Source of the DNA: Roseovarius aestuariivivens
GTDB taxonomy: Bacteria; Pseudomonadota; Alphaproteobacteria; Rhodobacterales; Rhodobacteraceae
Length of the DNA: 64,000 nt
Assembly (NCBI RefSeq): GCF_004761875.1
Contig: NZ_SJEY01000001.1
Location: forward strand, 658,520 to 722,519
Direction: 5' to 3'
Below are positions 60,348-64,000 of the stretch, piece after piece (position 1 is the first letter of the stretch; the number at the start of each line of letters is the position of its first letter). Made by a program: the position numbers and the translations under genes. The notes under the pieces are model-generated. The model saw nothing but the letters and a program-made list of their open reading frames with translations, made no database searches and was not told the origin of the DNA.

Positions 60348-62468
60348 ATGATTTCCATTGAACGCACCGAGGGTGTCGCTTTCATCGAACTGAATGCCCC
60401 GCCGGTTAACGCCCTCGGCCTGAAGATGCGGCAGGCGATTTCTTCAGCCATTCACGACCTTGAATCTGATGAGCAGGTCACAGCCATCGTTCTGTGTTCG
60501 GCCCTGCCGCTCTTTTGTGGCGGCGCTGATATCGTTGAGTTCCGCACCGGGGCTGTTTGGGACAAGCCGGACCTGCCGGACCTGTGTGTCACGATTGAAA
60601 CCAGCAGGAAGCCGGTTATCGCAGCGATAGCAGGTCCTGCGATGGGAGGTGCTCTGGAGATCGCACTTGCCTGTGATTACCGTGTCGCCACACCGGACGC
60701 CGTGATGGGGCTTCCCGAGATCAAGCTGGGGCTGCTTCCCGGCGCCGGGGGCACCCAAAGGCTGCCACGGATTGCCGGGCTGGAAGCGGCAACGCAAATG
60801 ATCCTTTCGGGTGATCCCGTGACAGGCGAATTTGCCCTGTCTTGCGGGCTGGTCGATGCACTGTTTGAGAACGACCAGGATTTTCGCGCACATGTTTTGG
60901 GTTTCGCCACCCGTGTCAGCCATGAGGGCGATCCGAAACGCAGTTGCGCGGATGTGACCGTCACACACCCTGATCCAAAGGGTTTTCTCACGCGATTCCG
61001 AGACCAGATAGCACCAAAGTCCAAAAACCTCGTCGCCCCTGAACGATGCTTGGTATCCATCGAGGCCGCATGCGAATTGCCGCTGGCCGAGGGGTTGGCA
61101 CAAGAGAAGGCAGGTTTCGCCGAACTGCTCGACACACCTCAATCGCGCGCGGGCCGACACCTGTTCTTTGCGGAGCGTGAATGCACCAAGGTTCCGGGCG
61201 TTACCCGTGCTGACCAACCACGTGATATTTCATCGGTCGCCGTGATCGGTGCCGGAACAATGGGGCGCGGCATTGCTATCGCCTTTCTGCAGGCGGGGTA
61301 CCCGGTCACGCTTCTTGAAACCACACAAACTGTGCTGGAACAGGGGCTGGATCAGGTCAGGGAGCATTTCCAACGCGCGGCCCAAAAAGGCCGACTCAGT
61401 GCCGATCGGGCAGAGGCAATCGCCGCCAACGCCACAGGAACGCTCAGCTACGGCGACCTTGCAGAGTCCGACCTGATCATTGAAGCGGCGTTTGAGAGCA
61501 TGAATGTCAAACGCCAGATTTTTGAAGCCCTGGACCGACACGCAAAACCTGGCGCGATACTGGCCTCGAACACATCGACGTTGGATCTTGATGAAATCGC
61601 CGCAGTCACGTCACGCCCGGAGGATGTGATTGGTCTCCATTTCTTCAGCCCGGCGAACGTCATGCGCTTGCTGGAGGTGGTGCGGGGCGCCAAGACCGCT
61701 CCCGATGTCATTGCAACGGCAATCACGGTCGCAAAGAAGATCCGAAAGCTCCCTGTCACGGTTGGCGTGTGCTACGGCTTTGTTGGAAACCGGATTCTGG
61801 AACCATACTTCCGCGAAGGATCCCGTCTGCTTCTTGAGGGGGCGACGCCGAAACAGGTGGATGACGTCCTTGAAGGCTTCGGCATGGCCATGGGTGTTCA
61901 CGCAATGGCAGATCTGGCCGGAGTCGATGTGGGCGCCCGCGTGCGTCAGGAACGGCGTAGTGAAATCGCGCATGACCCGACATACCAGGCTGTGCAGGAC
62001 AGGTTGTTTGAACTGGGCCGACTGGGTCGGAAAACCGGGCGAGGAAGCTATGTCTACGAGGGACGGACACGGGTCGAAGACCCTGAGATAGTTCAAATCA
62101 GTGCCCATTTGGCGGACCGGCATGGTGTAACGCGCAGGGACATCGAAGATCAGGAAATCCTTGAACGTTGTCTGTTCCCCCTGATCAACGAGGGCTTCTT
62201 GATCGTTGAAGAGGGCATTGCAACGCGCCCGGGTGATTGCGACCTGATCTGGGTCAATGGCTATGGCTTTCCGGACTGGCGCGGCGGCCCAATGCACTAT
62301 GCCGATGAGATTGGATTGAGCCAGATTCTGGAACGAATGAACCACTATCGGCAGTCGCTTGGTACCTATGGCGAGATGTGGTTCACACCTGCGCCTTTGT
62401 TGGAAGACCTCGCAACCTCGGGCGTGACACTTGCCGCGCATTTTGATGCCAAAAAGGAAAAATCATGA
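60348..62468 (+). CDS. FadJ-like enoyl-CoA hydratase / 3-hydroxyacyl-CoA dehydrogenase fusion
   Basis: A bifunctional beta-oxidation enzyme of 706 residues. The N-terminal crotonase domain has IAAIAGPAMGGALEIALACD and PEIKLGLLPGAGGTQRLPR with the catalytic Glu-type positions. The NAD-binding dehydrogenase domain begins SVAVIGAGTMGRGIAIAFLQAGY at about residue 290 and has the catalytic His in GLHFFSP and the C-terminal helical domain. GAGGT upstream supports ATG 60348. Next to a short-chain acyl-CoA synthetase it could hydrate acryloyl-CoA or beta-oxidise longer acids. The stop overlaps the thiolase start by 4 nt. Confidence 0.93.
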   Translation: MISIERTEGVAFIELNAPPVNALGLKMRQAISSAIHDLESDEQVTAIVLCSALPLFCGGADIVEFRTGAVWDKPDLPDLCVTIETSRKPVIAAIAGPAMGGALEIALACDYRVATPDAVMGLPEIKLGLLPGAGGTQRLPRIAGLEAATQMILSGDPVTGEFALSCGLVDALFENDQDFRAHVLGFATRVSHEGDPKRSCADVTVTHPDPKGFLTRFRDQIAPKSKNLVAPERCLVSIEAACELPLAEGLAQEKAGFAELLDTPQSRAGRHLFFAERECTKVPGVTRADQPRDISSVAVIGAGTMGRGIAIAFLQAGYPVTLLETTQTVLEQGLDQVREHFQRAAQKGRLSADRAEAIAANATGTLSYGDLAESDLIIEAAFESMNVKRQIFEALDRHAKPGAILASNTSTLDLDEIAAVTSRPEDVIGLHFFSPANVMRLLEVVRGAKTAPDVIATAITVAKKIRKLPVTVGVCYGFVGNRILEPYFREGSRLLLEGATPKQVDDVLEGFGMAMGVHAMADLAGVDVGARVRQERRSEIAHDPTYQAVQDRLFELGRLGRKTGRGSYVYEGRTRVEDPEIVQISAHLADRHGVTRRDIEDQEILERCLFPLINEGFLIVEEGIATRPGDCDLIWVNGYGFPDWRGGPMHYADEIGLSQILERMNHYRQSLGTYGEMWFTPAPLLEDLATSGVTLAAHFDAKKEKS

Positions 62469-63649
62469 GAGAAGCCGTCATCGTCTCAACCGCACGAACC
62501 CCTATTGGGGTGGCCTTCAAAGGTGCGCTGAACAACATCAAATCCCCCACCATGATGGGGCACGCCATTCAGCGCGCGGTTGAACGTGCAGGTGTGGACC
62601 CCGGTTCGATCGAAGATGTCGTCATCGGATCGGTCCTGACTGCGGGAACCGCAGGCATGAATGTCGCCCGTTTGTCGGCGCTGGCGGCGGGCCTTCCCAA
62701 TACGGTGGCAGGACAGACGATCGACAGGCAATGCTCCTCCGGGTTGATGGCCATTGCGACGGCTGCAAAGCAGGTCATTGTGGATGGTCAGAACGTTGCC
62801 GTGGCGGGCGGGCAGGAGAATATTTCCGCCCTGCAGAATGCATATCTGAAATGGGCGGGCGATGAGAAAGACCCAAATGTTATCGCCCAATCAGAGCATG
62901 CCTATATGCCGATGCTGATGACGGCGGAAAATGTGGCGCGAGCTTATGGGATCAGCCGTGAGGCGCAGGATGAATATGCCGCACTTTCGCAAGGTCGGAC
63001 GGCCCGGGCTCAGGCCGCTGGCACATTTGACGACGAGATCGTCCCGATCACGGCGGTCAAACGCGTCAGGAACCGCGACACCGGAGAGGAAACCCTGGAA
63101 GAAGTGACCTTGTCAAAAGACGAAGGCAACCGGCCGGGCACGACGGTCGAAACACTTGGGGTGTTGAACCCGGTTGTCGAAGGCGGCGTGATCACTGCCG
63201 GAAACGCAAGCCAGCTTTCTGACGGTGCCTCGGCTTGTGTGCTCATGGAAAGCAAAATGGCTGAGCAACAGGGCCTCACACCGCTAGGTATCTATCGCGG
63301 TATGGCGATTGCAGGAAACACACCGGAAGAAATGGGTGTCGGCCCGATCTATGCCATTCCAAAGCTGCTGAAGACTGCAGGTCTTCGCATGAGCGACATC
63401 GGCCTTTGGGAGCTTAACGAAGCCTTCGCCTGCCAGGTTCTGTATTGCCGCGACCACCTTGGGATCGATCCCGAAATCTACAATGTGAACGGCGGTGCCA
63501 TCTCGATCGGCCATCCCTACGGCATGACAGGCGCGCGGCAAGTCGGGCATGCCCTGCTTGAGGGGAGGCGTCGTGGCGTAAAATACGTGGTTACGTCCAT
63601 GTGTGTTGGCGGAGGCATGGGCGCCGCAGCGTTGTTCGAAGTCGCCTGA
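62465..63649 (+). CDS. Thiolase (acetyl-CoA acyltransferase)
   Basis: Cleaves or forms a 3-ketoacyl-CoA; last gene of the operon. Nucleophile Cys is in DRQCSSGLMAI (about residue 87). The His of NVNGGAISIGHPYGMTGAR and the second Cys of TSMCVGGGMGAA complete the thiolase triad. Length (394 aa) is normal. Coupled to the FadJ-like gene (ATGA overlap), so the pair makes a complete beta-oxidation step from enoyl-CoA. Confidence 0.95.
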   Translation: MREAVIVSTARTPIGVAFKGALNNIKSPTMMGHAIQRAVERAGVDPGSIEDVVIGSVLTAGTAGMNVARLSALAAGLPNTVAGQTIDRQCSSGLMAIATAAKQVIVDGQNVAVAGGQENISALQNAYLKWAGDEKDPNVIAQSEHAYMPMLMTAENVARAYGISREAQDEYAALSQGRTARAQAAGTFDDEIVPITAVKRVRNRDTGEETLEEVTLSKDEGNRPGTTVETLGVLNPVVEGGVITAGNASQLSDGASACVLMESKMAEQQGLTPLGIYRGMAIAGNTPEEMGVGPIYAIPKLLKTAGLRMSDIGLWELNEAFACQVLYCRDHLGIDPEIYNVNGGAISIGHPYGMTGARQVGHALLEGRRRGVKYVVTSMCVGGGMGAAALFEVA

Positions 63650-63898
63650 CCCTGCTGAAATGAGTTCAGACCAAGAGTTACCTGGCTGCGACATTGACAA
63701 CCTGGCATCTGTGAAAGTCTTTTTGTTCCCACGCCGCGTTTTATGTCGGGCGCAATGTGCAAATAGCAGCCGTTTGAGAACTCGCAGCGAAAGTCTGAAA
63801 GGTCCGCAGAGCGGTCATCGAACACAAATGGAGCAAGGTCTGCTACCCCAAGGATCGGCCGTTCGTGTCTGAACGTTCGGACAAACAGTTTGAAATGA
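63650..63898. other. Short gap with possible degenerate interspersed repeat
   Basis: No gene supported. About 63745-63830 has ATAGCAGCCGTTTGAGAAC, CGCAGCGAAAGTC and AAGGTCCGCAGAGCGGTCAT in a string that resembles the Roseobacter-type repeat class of 19152 and 51446, but it is too diverged to be sure. Confidence 0.3.
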
Positions 63899-63918
63899 CG
63901 GACGGCTGGTGCCGTCCG
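63899..63918 (-). terminator. Hairpin terminator of the recombinase gene
   Basis: Perfect 8-bp stem CGGACGGC / GCCGTCCG with a 4-nt loop lies 8 nt after the recombinase stop (minus strand). The following bases (TCATTTCAAA) have only a weak T-tract. Confidence 0.6.
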
Positions 63919-63926
63919 CCAAACTC

Positions 63927-64000
63927 TCAAATGTCGATCTTCTCGGCGATGCTCAACGCGTCGTCGATTTCGACCCCAAGGTATCTTACCGTGCTATCAA
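63927..64000 (-). CDS. Tyrosine recombinase/integrase, C-terminal fragment at window edge
   Basis: Only the last 24 codons are inside the window. They read DSTVRYLGVEIDDALSIAEK and IDI before the stop. This is the characteristic C-terminus of a family of tyrosine-type site-specific recombinases: STVRYL, where the Tyr is close to the nucleophile position, then DDALxIAE. The N-terminal part lies to the right. A hairpin follows the stop. It suggests the DMSP-like operon sits next to a mobile element. Confidence 0.65.
   Translation of the reverse strand, partial: DSTVRYLGVEIDDALSIAEKIDI

Overview
The window looks like chromosomal DNA of a marine alphaproteobacterium of the Rhodobacteraceae (Roseobacter-type). 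The pointers are high GC, four intact proteins ending in a VPLPA-CTERM sorting tail, two kinds of TRAP transporter receptor (TAXI and DctP), a predicted DMSP-lyase cupin, and interspersed intergenic repeats of a kind I associate with this group. No rRNA, complete tRNA or CRISPR array was seen. Both ends cut a gene: a TAXI receptor at the left and a tyrosine recombinase at the right.

Region by region. 1-6.4 kb: TAXI receptor, a small orphan gene overlapping a lipoprotein cytochrome c, an outer-membrane channel coupled to a NylB-like serine hydrolase, an orphan gene and a VPLPA-CTERM protein. 6.8-12.5 kb: a SulP-STAS-cNMP anion transporter, a secreted protein with three phage tail-collar repeats and a VPLPA tail, the wreck of another VPLPA gene, and two small genes. 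12.8-19 kb: a pyroglutamate (5-oxoproline) locus, dctPQM plus pxpBCA, with a divergent winged-helix regulator. 19.7-28.8 kb: a co-oriented eight-gene cluster with a Ser/Thr kinase, FHA protein, PP2C phosphatase, a degenerate P-loop protein, a large dynamin-like GTPase, a small GTPase, a Roadblock-like protein and an unknown protein. This is the best candidate for an undescribed system: a reversible phospho-signalling triad wired to dynamin-type GTPases.

29.5-35.8 kb: a cyanate locus (CynS, an NrtA/CynA-type ABC importer, a DUF1348 protein) with a divergent PAS/AAA+/Fis regulator whose sigma-54 contact motif is damaged. 35.9-41.7 kb: a beta-helix adhesin-like protein with a VPLPA tail, a TpsB-type outer-membrane translocator and a Pro-rich repeat protein. 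41.8-44.9 kb: an intact IS3-family element, a fourth VPLPA protein, an IS3 fragment and a repeat-rich gap. 45-51.3 kb: an amidase, two orphan genes, and a phage-like ParB/methyltransferase, DUF5681 and large-terminase cassette with no structural genes. 51.9-54.6 kb: a minus-strand group with a transglutaminase-like protein and four small proteins, two of them below 60 residues. 55.3-63.6 kb: a peptide-type binding protein, a LysR regulator, and a tightly overlapping catabolic operon (acyl-CoA synthetase, DMSP-lyase-like cupin, FadJ-like fusion, thiolase). The window ends in a recombinase, suggesting a mobile-element boundary.

Functions are inferred from protein motifs and gene order read by eye. 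No database search was run.
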